Source of the DNA: Streptomyces sp. NBC_01283
GTDB lineage: Bacteria; Actinomycetota; Actinomycetes; Streptomycetales; Streptomycetaceae
Reading direction: 5' to 3'
NCBI RefSeq assembly: GCF_041435335.1
Contig: NZ_CP108430.1
Span: 7,157,001-7,221,000 of the forward strand
Length of the DNA: 64,000 nucleotides
Shown here: in pieces, positions 41,713 through 50,705 of the stretch
Numbering within the stretch: position 1 is the stretch's first letter
Layout of the letters: every line of letters begins with the position of its first letter
Made by a program: the position numbers and the translations under genes
Notes under the pieces: model-generated
The model's database searches: none
Seen by the model: only the letters and a program-made list of their open reading frames with translations
What the model was told of the DNA's origin: nothing

Positions 41713-41782
41713 GGGGCCGCACGCTACGCGCGGAGCGTGCCGTGGTGCCTCTTATTTTCCGGGGGTGCGGGACAATCGCCGC
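41713..41782. promoter_or_regulatory. Divergent promoter region of the GNAT and GntR genes
   Basis: Only 70 bp separate the start codons. Minus-strand TAGCGT (41721-41726) lies 8 nt before the GNAT ATG, and plus-strand GACAAT (41771-41776) lies 6 nt before the GntR GTG. Both genes lack a ribosome binding site. Confidence 0.4.
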
Positions 41783-42181
41783 GTGACGTTGAAGATCGAG
41801 ATCGAGAGCGACGGGGCCGGCGCGGGCACGGGCGGTGTGCCGGTCTATGAGCAGGTGCGGGCCCAGATCGCCGAGCAGGCGCGGGGCGGTGCGCTGCCGG
41901 TCGGCTACAAGCTGCCGACCGTGCGGGGGCTCGCCCAGGAGCTGGGGCTCGCCGCCAACACGGTGGCCAAGGCGTATCGGGCGCTTGAGGCGGACGGGGT
42001 GATCGAGACGCGGGGGCGTCATGGGACGTTCGTCGCCGCCGCGGGGGACGCCGCGGCGCGGGAGGCTTCGGGGGCCGCCCAGGCTTTCGCTGAGCGGGCT
42101 CAGCGGCTCGGGCTTTCCGAAGCCGCCGCGCTTGCCGCTGCGCGGGATGCGTTGCGGGCCGCTTATGGGGACTCGGGGTGA
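41783..42181 (+). CDS. Short GntR-family (YtrA-type) transcriptional regulator
   Basis: 132-residue regulator with the N-terminal winged HTH of GntR proteins: GGVPVYEQVRAQIAEQARGG, then LPTVRGLAQELGLAANTVAKAYRALEADGVIETRGRHGTFV. The C-terminal part is only about 50 residues of Ala-rich helix, too short for a ligand domain of the FadR or HutC kind, and matches the small YtrA subfamily. GTG 41783 is the probable start, with an upstream GACAAT. It may regulate the divergent GNAT-DUF402 pair and itself. Confidence 0.88.
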   Translation: MTLKIEIESDGAGAGTGGVPVYEQVRAQIAEQARGGALPVGYKLPTVRGLAQELGLAANTVAKAYRALEADGVIETRGRHGTFVAAAGDAAAREASGAAQAFAERAQRLGLSEAAALAAARDALRAAYGDSG

Positions 42182-42237
42182 GCTGACCCCGGGCTGGCCG
42201 CCCACTGTGGCGAGCACGCCCCGCTACAGAGACCCCG

Positions 42238-43332
42238 CTACAGGTACAGCCCCGCGTCAGCTCCCTCTCTTGGGTCCGGCACCGACGTCGGTGACGTGCC
42301 GCGGCGCAGTGCGTACAGCTCCGCCAGTGTCGCGCCCTCGCGGGGGACGCCTTCGTCCGTGCCGAGCCAGTCGACCGACTCGGCGCGGGTCAGGCTCCCG
42401 ACCTCGATCCGGGCGAGGCAGCGGCCGGGCCGGACCACCGCCGGGTGGAGCCGCTCCAGGTCCTCGTTGGTCGTGACGCCGACCAGGACGTTGCGGCCCT
42501 GCCCGAGCAGCCCGTCCGTCAGGTTCAGGAGCCTCGACAACGCCTGCCCGGCGGTGTGCTTCGCCTCGCCCCGGATCAGCTCGTCGCAGTCCTCCAGGAG
42601 CAGCAGCCGCCAGCGGCCCTTCGCCGTGCCGTCGTCCTCGCCGATCGCGATGTCCATCAGATAGCCGACGTCGCTGAACAGCCGCTCCGGGTCCAGGACG
42701 CAGTCCACCTGGCACCAGTCCCGCCAGGACCGCGCGAGCGTCCGCAGCGCCGACGTCTTGCCCGTGCCCGGCGGGCCGTGCAGCAGCAGGAGGCGGCCCG
42801 AGATGTCCTCGGGGCCCGTCTTCATCAGGGAGTCCATGGCCTCCGCGACCGGCGCGGTGTAGTTCTCCCGCACCTCCTCCCACGTACCCGCGGCGATCTG
42901 TCGTGTGGTGCGGTGCGGGCCGCGCCTGGGGGACACGTACCAGAACCCCATGGTCACGTTGTCCGGCTGAGGCTCCGGTTCGTCCTGCGCGCCGTCCGTC
43001 GCCTGCTTCAGGACCTTCTCCGCGAGGTCGGCGCTCGTCGCCGTCACCGTGACGTCCGCGCCGCGGTTCCAGCGCGAGACCAGGAGCGTCCAGCCCTCGC
43101 CCTCGGCCAGCGTCGCGCTGCGGTCGTCGTCGCGGGCCGCGCGCAGCACCGTCGCGCCCGGCGGAAGGAGCGTGGAACCGGACTTGACGCGGTCGATGTT
43201 GGAGCTGTGCGAGAAGGGCTGCTCGCCGGTGGCGAAGCGGCCGAGGAAGAGAGCGTCCACGACATCGGACGGAGAGTCGCTGTCGTCGACGTTGAGCCGG
43301 ATCGGCAGGGTGTCCTGAGGGTTCGCAGACAT
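42238..43332 (-). CDS. DUF5925/AAA+ ATPase
   Basis: 364-residue AAA+ ATPase with an N-terminal domain of about 150 residues of the DUF5925 type. Walker A is LLLHGPPGTGKTSALRTLA, Walker B LLLLEDCDELI, sensor 1 GVTTNED and the arginine-finger region PAVVRPGRCLARIEVG. It resembles FtsH/Cdc48-like or gas-vesicle ATPase (GvpN-like) folds in the core. The N-domain (DDSDSPSDVVDALFLGRFATG and so on) probably binds the substrate. ATG 43332 is chosen over 43368 because it starts MSANPQDTLPIRLNV. It faces the GntR gene tail to tail. The target is unknown. Confidence 0.82.
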   Translation of the reverse strand: MSANPQDTLPIRLNVDDSDSPSDVVDALFLGRFATGEQPFSHSSNIDRVKSGSTLLPPGATVLRAARDDDRSATLAEGEGWTLLVSRWNRGADVTVTATSADLAEKVLKQATDGAQDEPEPQPDNVTMGFWYVSPRRGPHRTTRQIAAGTWEEVRENYTAPVAEAMDSLMKTGPEDISGRLLLLHGPPGTGKTSALRTLARSWRDWCQVDCVLDPERLFSDVGYLMDIAIGEDDGTAKGRWRLLLLEDCDELIRGEAKHTAGQALSRLLNLTDGLLGQGRNVLVGVTTNEDLERLHPAVVRPGRCLARIEVGSLTRAESVDWLGTDEGVPREGATLAELYALRRGTSPTSVPDPREGADAGLYL

Positions 43333-43471
43333 GCCGCCATGATCCGGCACGCAAGTGCCCTTGTGCATCCCGGTTTACGTACTCCGCCGTACTCCGTTCA
43401 GGTGTCGGGTCCGGTGGCACCCCGTGGCAAAGCTGTGGTCCGGAACCTGTCCCACCGACAACCGCCGCCGT

Positions 43472-43485
43472 TACTCTTGTCCTTG
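43472..43485 (+). promoter_or_regulatory. Candidate -10 for leaderless GH39-like gene
   Basis: TACTCT (43472-43477) ends 8 nt before ATG 43486, with no ribosome binding site. Confidence 0.35.
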
Positions 43486-44910
43486 ATGGCACGTCATGGG
43501 TGGAATTCGGGGGCACAGCGGTGGAGGTTGACCGCGCTGCTCGGCGTTGCTCTGGCCGCACTGGCCCTGATCCTGACCGTAACCAACACACTGCCCGGTG
43601 ACGGCACCGGCACCGAGGGCACCACACGCGACGGCGACAAGGTGCACGGCACGCCCGCCGTCCCGCCCGGCGAGGCGAAACCGGCCGTCGGCTGGGGCTT
43701 CACCCACACCCAGTACAGCGCGGACGAGGGCGGCGACGCCGCCACCCGGCGTGTCGAGGAGTTGCTCGCGGGCAAGCCTCGCCCGCTGCCGCAGATCCAG
43801 CACATCATGGGCTGGGGTGCGGGCAACCCCGAGCCGGTCAAGGGGCGTTACGACTTCTCGGCGATGGACAAGCGGATCGACTTCATCCGCGCCACCGAGG
43901 GCACGCCCGTCGTCACCCTGTGCTGCTCCCCGGACTGGATGAAGGGCGGCAAGCCCGGCGCCGACAACACCGACTGGAGCCAGCAGGCCCTGGAGACCGC
44001 CCCGGAGCGCGCCCACTACAAGGACTTCGCCAAGCTCGCGGGGACCGTCGCCAAACGCTATCCGGACGTACGGCACTTCATCGTCTGGAACGAGTTCAAG
44101 GGCTTCTGGAACAGCGAGAAGGCCCGCTGGGACTACGAGGGCTACACCGAGCTCTACAACCTGGTCTACAAGGAGCTCAAGAAGGTCAACAAGGACATCA
44201 TGGTCGGCGGCCCCTACCTCGTCATGGACAGCCTCGACCCGCGCCAGAGCGAGGGGGCGTCGACGAAGGTCGAGGGCGACTGGGGCCGCATGGACCAGCG
44301 TGCGCTCGACGCCTTCGACTACTGGAACAAGAACAAGGCGGGCGCGGACTTCGTCGTCGTGGACGGCTCCAGCTACACCGTCGACGACGAGATGCTCCCC
44401 GACGAGTTCAAGGCCACCGACAAGCTCACCGCCGTGAGCAAGTGGGTGCGGGAGCGCACCGGCGACCTGCCGCTGTGGTGGGCCGAGTACTACGTGGAAC
44501 CGGGCGACAGCAACGACGACCGCGACGACTGGTCCGAGCCGCACCGCGTCGCCGTCCAGGCCACGGGACTGATGGCGATGGCGCGCGGCGGCGCGAGCAG
44601 CGGCTTCTACTGGAACCCGCAGAACAAGGGCGAGAGCTGCGCGGGCTGCCTGTGGCGCTCCACGCAACTCGACGACGGCGGCACGGAGTTGCCCATGCTG
44701 AAGATGCTCTCCCGGTTCAGCGAGGAGTTCCCGCCCGGCACGGAGTACGACAAGGTCTCCGTCGCCCCCGACGACGTACCGAACGTGCGCGTCCTCGCGA
44801 ACAAGAAGACCGTGCTGGTCGTGAACACCCTCGACCGCCCGATCGACGCGAAGATCGACGGGCAGCGGTTCGGGATGAAGGGGTACGAGGTGAAGTGGCT
44901 GAAGCGCTGA
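43486..44910 (+). CDS. Membrane-anchored GH39-like glycosidase
   Basis: 474-residue (beta/alpha)8 glycoside hydrolase, clan A, closest to GH39 xylosidase/iduronidase-type enzymes. One N-terminal hydrophobic helix (about 15-35) followed by a Gly/Thr-rich linker would anchor it outside the membrane. Candidate acid/base is Glu203 in FIVWNEFKGFW and nucleophile Glu334 in LPLWWAEYYVEPG. Near the C-terminus a beta-sandwich-like tail includes VLVVNTLDRPIDAKIDG. It converges on the minus-strand polysaccharide operon, sharing a terminator, and may trim or process the polymer made there. GH39-like proteins are frequent next to exopolysaccharide loci, and the substrate is not known. Confidence 0.8.
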   Translation: MARHGWNSGAQRWRLTALLGVALAALALILTVTNTLPGDGTGTEGTTRDGDKVHGTPAVPPGEAKPAVGWGFTHTQYSADEGGDAATRRVEELLAGKPRPLPQIQHIMGWGAGNPEPVKGRYDFSAMDKRIDFIRATEGTPVVTLCCSPDWMKGGKPGADNTDWSQQALETAPERAHYKDFAKLAGTVAKRYPDVRHFIVWNEFKGFWNSEKARWDYEGYTELYNLVYKELKKVNKDIMVGGPYLVMDSLDPRQSEGASTKVEGDWGRMDQRALDAFDYWNKNKAGADFVVVDGSSYTVDDEMLPDEFKATDKLTAVSKWVRERTGDLPLWWAEYYVEPGDSNDDRDDWSEPHRVAVQATGLMAMARGGASSGFYWNPQNKGESCAGCLWRSTQLDDGGTELPMLKMLSRFSEEFPPGTEYDKVSVAPDDVPNVRVLANKKTVLVVNTLDRPIDAKIDGQRFGMKGYEVKWLKR

Positions 44911-44924
44911 CCCGCTTCAGCCAC
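44895..44924. terminator. Terminator overlapping the GH39-like stop
   Basis: Perfect 12-bp stem (44895-44906 with 44913-44924) and a 6-nt loop. The loop holds the TGA stop of the glycosidase, and the hairpin also serves the convergent flippase gene. Confidence 0.8.
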
Positions 44925-44943
44925 CGCCCGGCCGTCCGGCACG

Positions 44944-47900
44944 TCACGCCATCGTCAGGAACCGCTGGACCAGCGAGGCGAGCAGCACCGCGAGCAGCGG
45001 CAGCGAGAACCAGAAGCTGCTCTGCAGCCAGCGCAGCTGCCGCACGCCCGGCTCCACCGCCACCCGCACGATCTCCCGGGTGACGAGCAGCAGGACCAGG
45101 GCGATCGCCGCGAGCGCGCCGACCACCGACCAGGGGGTCCAGGTCACCTGCGGGCCGATCGGGCCCGGGGCGGCCTTCTCGACCTTGCCGTCCGGCTGCT
45201 CGCGCAGGGTGTAGAGGGTCGCGTCGTCGTTCGTGAAGACCTTCTTCAGCTCCTGGCGGTTGTCGAGGTTCGTGATCAGCCGCGTGTCCCAGGTCCTGGA
45301 GTAGCCCACGTCCATCTGGAGATAGACCGTCTGACTCTTGTTGATCATCAGATACGAGTGGGGGCCCGCGTCCTTGAGCGCCTTCACCAGGCTGGAGACC
45401 AGGACCGGGTCGGCCGGGGCGAGGGTCGGGACGTACTGGACCTTCTCCATGTCACGCGCACCCCACGGCATCGCGGGCGTCACGTTGTTGAGCGTGTCGT
45501 CGCTCATCCACAGCAGCCGCACCGTCGGGTCGTCGTGCGCGTACACGTACTCCATGGCGGCGACCTCGCCGACCCGGGTCCGCTCGAAGGCTTCGTTGCC
45601 CCAGCGCGCCACCAGGAAGCCGCCCATCAGGACGAGACCCGCCATCAGCGCGGCGATCGGCGCCAGGCTCACCCGGTCGCGGTCCCGTTCCTTCGCGGTG
45701 ATGCCCGCGCGCGGGAACAGTGCGAGACCGCCCAGGAGCGCGGCGCCCGGCAGCGCGAACATGAAGACCCGCAGCGCCATCTCGCCGCCGTACGACTGCA
45801 TGCCGAAGCCGAGGAACGGGACGAAGGTCAGGACGAGCAGCGAGCGTTCCGTGTACTTGTGGTCGCGCCGCCGCCACCAGCCCCAGCAGGCGAGCGCCAT
45901 GACGGTGCCGGCGAGCGCCACGCGCGCGTAGAGCACGAGTTGATGGGTGGAGCTGCCGCCCTCGATGCGCCCGGACACCGACGAGGACACGTTGTCGCCG
46001 ACGCCGCCCATCCCGCCGAACAACTCGTCGAAATGCCCCGACCAGTACGGTTCCGCGAGGAAGCCGACCCAGACGGCGACGAACACCGCGAACAGGATCG
46101 GCAGGCCGCGCAGTTCCGAGCGGCCCACCAGGACGAGCACGGCCAGGACGCCGAGCATCACGAACGGCGTGAGCTGGTGCGCCGGGACCGTCGCCGCGAA
46201 CAGGGCGATCAGGACCCCGAGCAGCACCGCGCGCTGGCGCCGGTCCGCGGGTTCGACCTCTAGCTCTCCCGGGCGCCGCTTGGCCCACAGCACGTGCGGC
46301 GCGCGGAACCACACGAGGAGCACCGCGACGAACACCAGATAGAGCAGATACGTGAAGCCCTGCGGGGAGAAGTAGTCCTGGCCGACCCAGCCGCTCAGCG
46401 CGAAGATCCACAGTCCGGCCCACTTGGCGCGCCAGGACGCCCGCATGGAACGCACGAGCAGGAGCATCGGCGCCAGGTAGAGCAGCTGCATCGCCAGCGG
46501 CCACCAGCGGATCACCTCGGTCATGTCCGAGACGCCGCATGCCTTCGCCACGAACGTGGCCGCGGCGAAGAACCCGGGCCAGCTCCAGCGCGCGTCCAGG
46601 TCGGGCACCGCCGTGCCGGTCCTGTCGATGTACTCCATGAAGCCCAGGTGCTGCCAGGCCGTCGCGAACCGCGGCTCGTCCTCCAGGACGGCGGGCAGGG
46701 CGTGCAGGCAGATCACCGTGGCGACCAGCGTCACCAGGAGCAGGGCCTTGTGCGGCCGTTCCAGCCAGAGCAGCGAGGCGAAGACGACGACGAGCAGCGC
46801 GGCCCCGACCAGGGTCGGCGCGGGCAGGACCGAGATGAGCCCGAGCCCGCCCATCGTGTCCAGGTCCGCCTCGGTGATGCCCACGGTGGGCAGCCAGTAG
46901 AGGGCGAGCGCGAAGGCGAGGAGCAGCGCCATGAAGGCGGCGCGGTGGCGGGGGAGCGGTCCGGGCTCGACGACGGGCGGGGGCAGGGGCGGGGCCTGCG
47001 GCGCGGGTGCGTCGGTGCCTGGCTCCGCGGCGGGCGCCGTGACGGCCGATGACACCGAGGGCTGCATCGGCGCGGACGGCTCCGGATCCGGCTCGCGTGG
47101 CTTGGGCGGTGTTCTCAGCGCCCACGTCGGCCGGTTCTCCATGTCGTCCCCCTCGTCCCCCGTGCCCGTGGCCTTCCCGGAAGCGGCCTCCTCGGAAACC
47201 GGCTTCCCGGACGCGGTGCTCCCCGAGACGGCTCTCCCGACCGCCGGTGTCCCGAAGGCCGGTGTCCCGGGACCCGGGCGCATGTCGGGTCTGCGCTCCG
47301 GATGCTCGAAGTCGGTCAGCACCGCAAGATGCAGCGTGTCCGAGTCGAGCGACTCGCGCAGCGCCCAGGCGGGCCCGCGCCGCTCCTTCTTCCGACCCGG
47401 CTCGTCCGCGGGTGGCGCGGGCGGCGCCTCGGCCGTCCCCAGGTCCGCGAGATCGCCGTCCGGCGCCCCGTCTGCCGGCTCCGCCGACGGCGTCCCCCGC
47501 GCCACCCGGTACAGCTTCGGCGCCGCGATCGCCACGATCACCGCGAGGCTGGAGATCTCCGCGACACCCGCGCCCGTAAGACCCATCCGCGGCAGCAGTA
47601 GCAGCGTCAGGCCGAGCACGAGCACGCACAACAGGCCCTGCAACCAGGCGATCCCGGACGTCCGGCTCTGGGCACGCTGCACCGCGAAGTACGTCTCCAT
47701 GACGACCCGCAGCGCCGCGCCCGCCGCGAACCAGCGCAGCAGCGGCGTCGCCGCGTCCGCGTACCCCTGGCCGAAGACCCGCAGGATGTACGGCGCGCAG
47801 AGGAAGAGCAGACCGCACACCGGCAGCATGATGCGCGCCATGCGGCGCAGCGCGGCCCGGGTGTTCGCCGCGAGCCGCGCCGGGTCGTGCGCGCCCTCGA

Positions 47901-48849
47901 CGGTCAGCGAGGCGCCCATGTTGATGGCGAGCAGATTGACCGTGCCGCCGATCGTGGTGGTGATGTAGAAGTACGCGTTGTCGACCGAACTGACCTGCGA
48001 GGCGACGATCACCGGTACGAGATAGACCACGGCGAGCGAGAAGAGCGAGCCCGTGTAGTCGCCCGCCAGGAAGCGGCCCATCTCGCGCAGCGTCGGCGGC
48101 TGCGTCTTGTCCTGGGTCGCCTTGATGTGCCGCGGCACGAGCCGCCGGAACACCAGGAAGCCGAGCGGGACGACCGACAGGGCGATCGCGGCGACCCACG
48201 ACACGAACACGCCCGCCGTCGGGATCGCGGCGGCGATCGCGATGAGCAGCCCCAGCTTGACGACGGAGAAGACCGTGTTGCCGACCGGGACCCACAGCGC
48301 GCTGCGCAGCCCCGTGAGCACCCCGTCCTGCAGGGTGAGCAGTGACCAGGCGACGACCGCGGCGATGAAGCCGAGGCCGTTCAGCGGGCCGTGCAGGAAT
48401 CTGTACGAGGGGCCCCACAGGTCCAGCGTGAACAGGAAGATCAGTGCGGCGAACGCGACAACCAGCGAACTGCCCGCGTACGTACGGAAGATGAGCCTGC
48501 CGGTGGCGCGTCCCGCGACGGGGATGAAGCGGGCGAGGGCCCCCATCAGGGTGAGGGCGGTGAGGCCCGCCAGGAACTTCATGGCGGCGATCGCCGCCGA
48601 GCCCTGGCCGACCGCCGACTCGGAGTAGTACCGAGCGGCGGCCAGCCAGAAGCCCAGGCCGAGCACGCCTGAGATGCCGGTGTTCAGCATCAGTGCGTAG
48701 GCGTTGCGGAACAGGGGACTCCCACCGCCCGATCCGCCCAGGCCGGGCAGCCGCAGTCTGCGCGGCCTGCCCGACCTGCCGGACGACGGCTGCTGTTCGG
48801 TACCGGGAGACCCAGAGACGTCTGCCTGGGCGGTGGACGTGTCAGACAC
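44944..48849 (-). CDS. Wzx-like flippase fused to polytopic polymerase/GT-C-like domain
   Basis: 1301-residue double membrane protein. Residues about 45-455 are a MATE/Wzx-type flippase: 12 or more TM helices starting FRNAYALMLNTGISGVLGLGFWLA, with a polysaccharide_synt-like pattern. Residues about 455-620 are a disordered acidic/Pro/Thr linker with short degenerate PAFGTPAV-type repeats. Residues about 625-1301 hold a second set of 12 or more TM helices with one large extracellular loop near the end (WMSDDTLNNVTPAMPWGARD and so on), as in O-antigen polymerase or GT-C enzymes. Export and polymerisation or modification are thus fused. GTG 48849 overlaps the upstream deacetylase stop by 8 nt. 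It is the last gene of the operon. Confidence 0.8.
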   Translation of the reverse strand: MSDTSTAQADVSGSPGTEQQPSSGRSGRPRRLRLPGLGGSGGGSPLFRNAYALMLNTGISGVLGLGFWLAAARYYSESAVGQGSAAIAAMKFLAGLTALTLMGALARFIPVAGRATGRLIFRTYAGSSLVVAFAALIFLFTLDLWGPSYRFLHGPLNGLGFIAAVVAWSLLTLQDGVLTGLRSALWVPVGNTVFSVVKLGLLIAIAAAIPTAGVFVSWVAAIALSVVPLGFLVFRRLVPRHIKATQDKTQPPTLREMGRFLAGDYTGSLFSLAVVYLVPVIVASQVSSVDNAYFYITTTIGGTVNLLAINMGASLTVEGAHDPARLAANTRAALRRMARIMLPVCGLLFLCAPYILRVFGQGYADAATPLLRWFAAGAALRVVMETYFAVQRAQSRTSGIAWLQGLLCVLVLGLTLLLLPRMGLTGAGVAEISSLAVIVAIAAPKLYRVARGTPSAEPADGAPDGDLADLGTAEAPPAPPADEPGRKKERRGPAWALRESLDSDTLHLAVLTDFEHPERRPDMRPGPGTPAFGTPAVGRAVSGSTASGKPVSEEAASGKATGTGDEGDDMENRPTWALRTPPKPREPDPEPSAPMQPSVSSAVTAPAAEPGTDAPAPQAPPLPPPVVEPGPLPRHRAAFMALLLAFALALYWLPTVGITEADLDTMGGLGLISVLPAPTLVGAALLVVVFASLLWLERPHKALLLVTLVATVICLHALPAVLEDEPRFATAWQHLGFMEYIDRTGTAVPDLDARWSWPGFFAAATFVAKACGVSDMTEVIRWWPLAMQLLYLAPMLLLVRSMRASWRAKWAGLWIFALSGWVGQDYFSPQGFTYLLYLVFVAVLLVWFRAPHVLWAKRRPGELEVEPADRRQRAVLLGVLIALFAATVPAHQLTPFVMLGVLAVLVLVGRSELRGLPILFAVFVAVWVGFLAEPYWSGHFDELFGGMGGVGDNVSSSVSGRIEGGSSTHQLVLYARVALAGTVMALACWGWWRRRDHKYTERSLLVLTFVPFLGFGMQSYGGEMALRVFMFALPGAALLGGLALFPRAGITAKERDRDRVSLAPIAALMAGLVLMGGFLVARWGNEAFERTRVGEVAAMEYVYAHDDPTVRLLWMSDDTLNNVTPAMPWGARDMEKVQYVPTLAPADPVLVSSLVKALKDAGPHSYLMINKSQTVYLQMDVGYSRTWDTRLITNLDNRQELKKVFTNDDATLYTLREQPDGKVEKAAPGPIGPQVTWTPWSVVGALAAIALVLLLVTREIVRVAVEPGVRQLRWLQSSFWFSLPLLAVLLASLVQRFLTMA

Positions 48850-49642
48850 GGGTACGAGTTGCCTTCCGGCGGGCCTGTCGGACTCTGCGGATCACGGCGT
48901 ACCCCTTGGTGAGGGCACAGTCCTTGGCGAAAGTGCGGCCGATCGCGCGGCCCTCGACGAGCCGCTCGAACTCCTCGATGCCGGTGGACCGGCGCACGGT
49001 CACCCGTTGCAGGGCGTAGGGCCCCTGGGTGCGCCGCGCGAGACGGTTGCCGACCGCGAGCGACTGGGCGAACCCGGCGCCGCGCACCGTCCGGCGCACC
49101 CGGCGGCTCGAATAGCCGTACGGGAAGGCGAAGGAGGCGGGCCGGGTGCCGAGTTCTTCGGTGATGATCTCCTTGCAGCGCAGCAGTTCGAACCAGAGGC
49201 CGTCGTCGTCCAGCTGGTCGAGCTGCGGATGCGTGTGGCTGTGCCCGCCGATCTCCGTCCCCGCCGCCGCCAGTTGGCGCACCTGGTCCCAGTCGAGCAT
49301 CCGGTCGAGGCCGCCCCCGGTGTCGTGCGCCCCGCGCAGCCACCCCGTGGAGACGAAGAGCGTCGACGCGAAGCCGTGCTTGGCGAGCGCGGGCAGTGCG
49401 TGCCGGTGCACGCCTTCGTAGCCGTCGTCGAAGGTGATCAGGACGGGCCTGGCCGGCAGCGCGCGGCCGGGAGTGCGCCAGATCGCGGCGAGCCCGGCCG
49501 TGCTGAGCGGCGTGAACCCCCGCTCGCCGAGCAGTTCGAGCTGCTCGGTGAACGCCTTTGGAGACACGGACAACTCCCGTGTCTCCAAGGTCGGTTCATG
49601 GGCGATCGAGTGATACATCAGTATCGGCACGGGCGGGTTCAT
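48842..49642 (-). CDS. Polysaccharide deacetylase (CE4, NodB-type)
   Basis: 266-residue deacetylase of carbohydrate esterase family 4, removing N-acetyl groups from chitin-like or exopolysaccharide chains. The start PVPILMYHSIA is typical. Motif 1 is TFDDGYEG (Asp72/Asp73), motif 2 is HSHTH (His134/His138, metal ligands), and motif 3 lies near FAFPYGYSSRRV. No signal peptide is seen, so it may act in the cytoplasm or at the membrane. GAGGAGGG lies 5 nt before ATG 49642, and the end overlaps the flippase-fusion start. The frame is open to 49909, but that part belongs to the previous gene. Confidence 0.88.
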   Translation of the reverse strand: MNPPVPILMYHSIAHEPTLETRELSVSPKAFTEQLELLGERGFTPLSTAGLAAIWRTPGRALPARPVLITFDDGYEGVHRHALPALAKHGFASTLFVSTGWLRGAHDTGGGLDRMLDWDQVRQLAAAGTEIGGHSHTHPQLDQLDDDGLWFELLRCKEIITEELGTRPASFAFPYGYSSRRVRRTVRGAGFAQSLAVGNRLARRTQGPYALQRVTVRRSTGIEEFERLVEGRAIGRTFAKDCALTKGYAVIRRVRQARRKATRTRV

Positions 49643-49673
49643 GGCGGCCCTCCTCGGCCGGTCGGTGCCGTGC

Positions 49674-50705
49674 TCATGCGGCAGCCCCCTCACCGTCCGC
49701 GTCCTTCCCGATCTCGACGACCGAGAAGGTGGCGCCTCCCCTGCGCGCGCGGACACTCCCGAGGACGTACCCCCCGGCCGCGGTGACCACGCCCGCCACG
49801 ATGGCCCCCGCGCGGCCCGCGCCGCCCGGGCGGGCGAGCAGCGCGTCCCGCAGGCCGCGCCCGACACCGGCGGGCAGGACGCGCGTGGTGTACCGCCGCT
49901 CGGACTCAAGTCCCTTGCCTGCCCCGACGCTCCGGGCCACGAGCGCCTTGGAGAGCCCCTCCGCGTACGTCCGCGTGCGGAAGTAGTGGAAGCGCTCCCG
50001 CGCGGCGGGGACCCGGTGGTGGATCACCGCGCGGTCGTCGATGAGCAGGACGGCGTCGGGGCGTGCCCGCGTGAGGCGGATGCACAGCTCCGTCTCCTCG
50101 CAGCCCAGCGGACGCTTGTCGCCGTCGCGGCCGATGCCGGTCGCGAAGCCGCCCGCGACCTCGAAGGCGCTGCGCCGGAAGGAGGCATTGCCGCCCAGGA
50201 CGTTGCGCACCCGCACGCGCCCCTCGGGCAGCCCCTTGTACGTACAGCCCACGACCCAGTCGAACTCCTCGGGGAACCAGGCCGGCCTGCGCCGTGACTC
50301 CCAGACGGGCATGGTGCGCCCGCCCACCGCGAAGACCTCCGGGTCGGCGTACCCCTCGGCGAAGTGGCGCAGCCAGTCCCGCTCCGCGACGGCGTCGTCG
50401 TCGAGGAACGCGATGATCTCGCCGCCGGAGGCGGCGATCCCGGTGTTGCGACCCGCGGAGAGGCCGCGGGGGCCCGCGTTCGCGAGCACCCGCACCCCTT
50501 CGGTCTCCTTGTACTCCTTGGTGAGCCGGTTGAGGAGCGAGGCGTTGTGATCCACCACGAGAAGCGTCTCCAGGGCCGCCAGGGACTGCGCCCGCACCGA
50601 GGAGACCGCCGCGAGGATGTCCTCCCAGCGGTCCTCGGTGTAGACGCAGATGACGACGGAGACACCCGCGACCGCGCTGCCCCCGTGGTGGTCGGGAGCG
50701 CTCAA
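49674..50705 (-). CDS. Glycosyltransferase family 2 (TTG start)
   Basis: 343-residue GT-A fold glycosyltransferase. VSVVICVYTEDRWEDI begins the nucleotide-binding fold, FLDDDAVAERDW is the metal-binding DxD region, and GRDGDKRPLGCEETELCIRL is the ED-type acceptor motif. A C-terminal hydrophobic stretch (AGAIVAGVVTAAGGYV) may bind the membrane. The start is TTG 50705: it overlaps the upstream stop (TTGA) and is preceded by AGGGAGAGG, while no ATG or GTG fits near the conserved start. It should add a sugar to the lipid-linked polymer of this locus. The donor is unknown. Confidence 0.85.
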   Translation of the reverse strand: MSAPDHHGGSAVAGVSVVICVYTEDRWEDILAAVSSVRAQSLAALETLLVVDHNASLLNRLTKEYKETEGVRVLANAGPRGLSAGRNTGIAASGGEIIAFLDDDAVAERDWLRHFAEGYADPEVFAVGGRTMPVWESRRRPAWFPEEFDWVVGCTYKGLPEGRVRVRNVLGGNASFRRSAFEVAGGFATGIGRDGDKRPLGCEETELCIRLTRARPDAVLLIDDRAVIHHRVPAARERFHYFRTRTYAEGLSKALVARSVGAGKGLESERRYTTRVLPAGVGRGLRDALLARPGGAGRAGAIVAGVVTAAGGYVLGSVRARRGGATFSVVEIGKDADGEGAAA

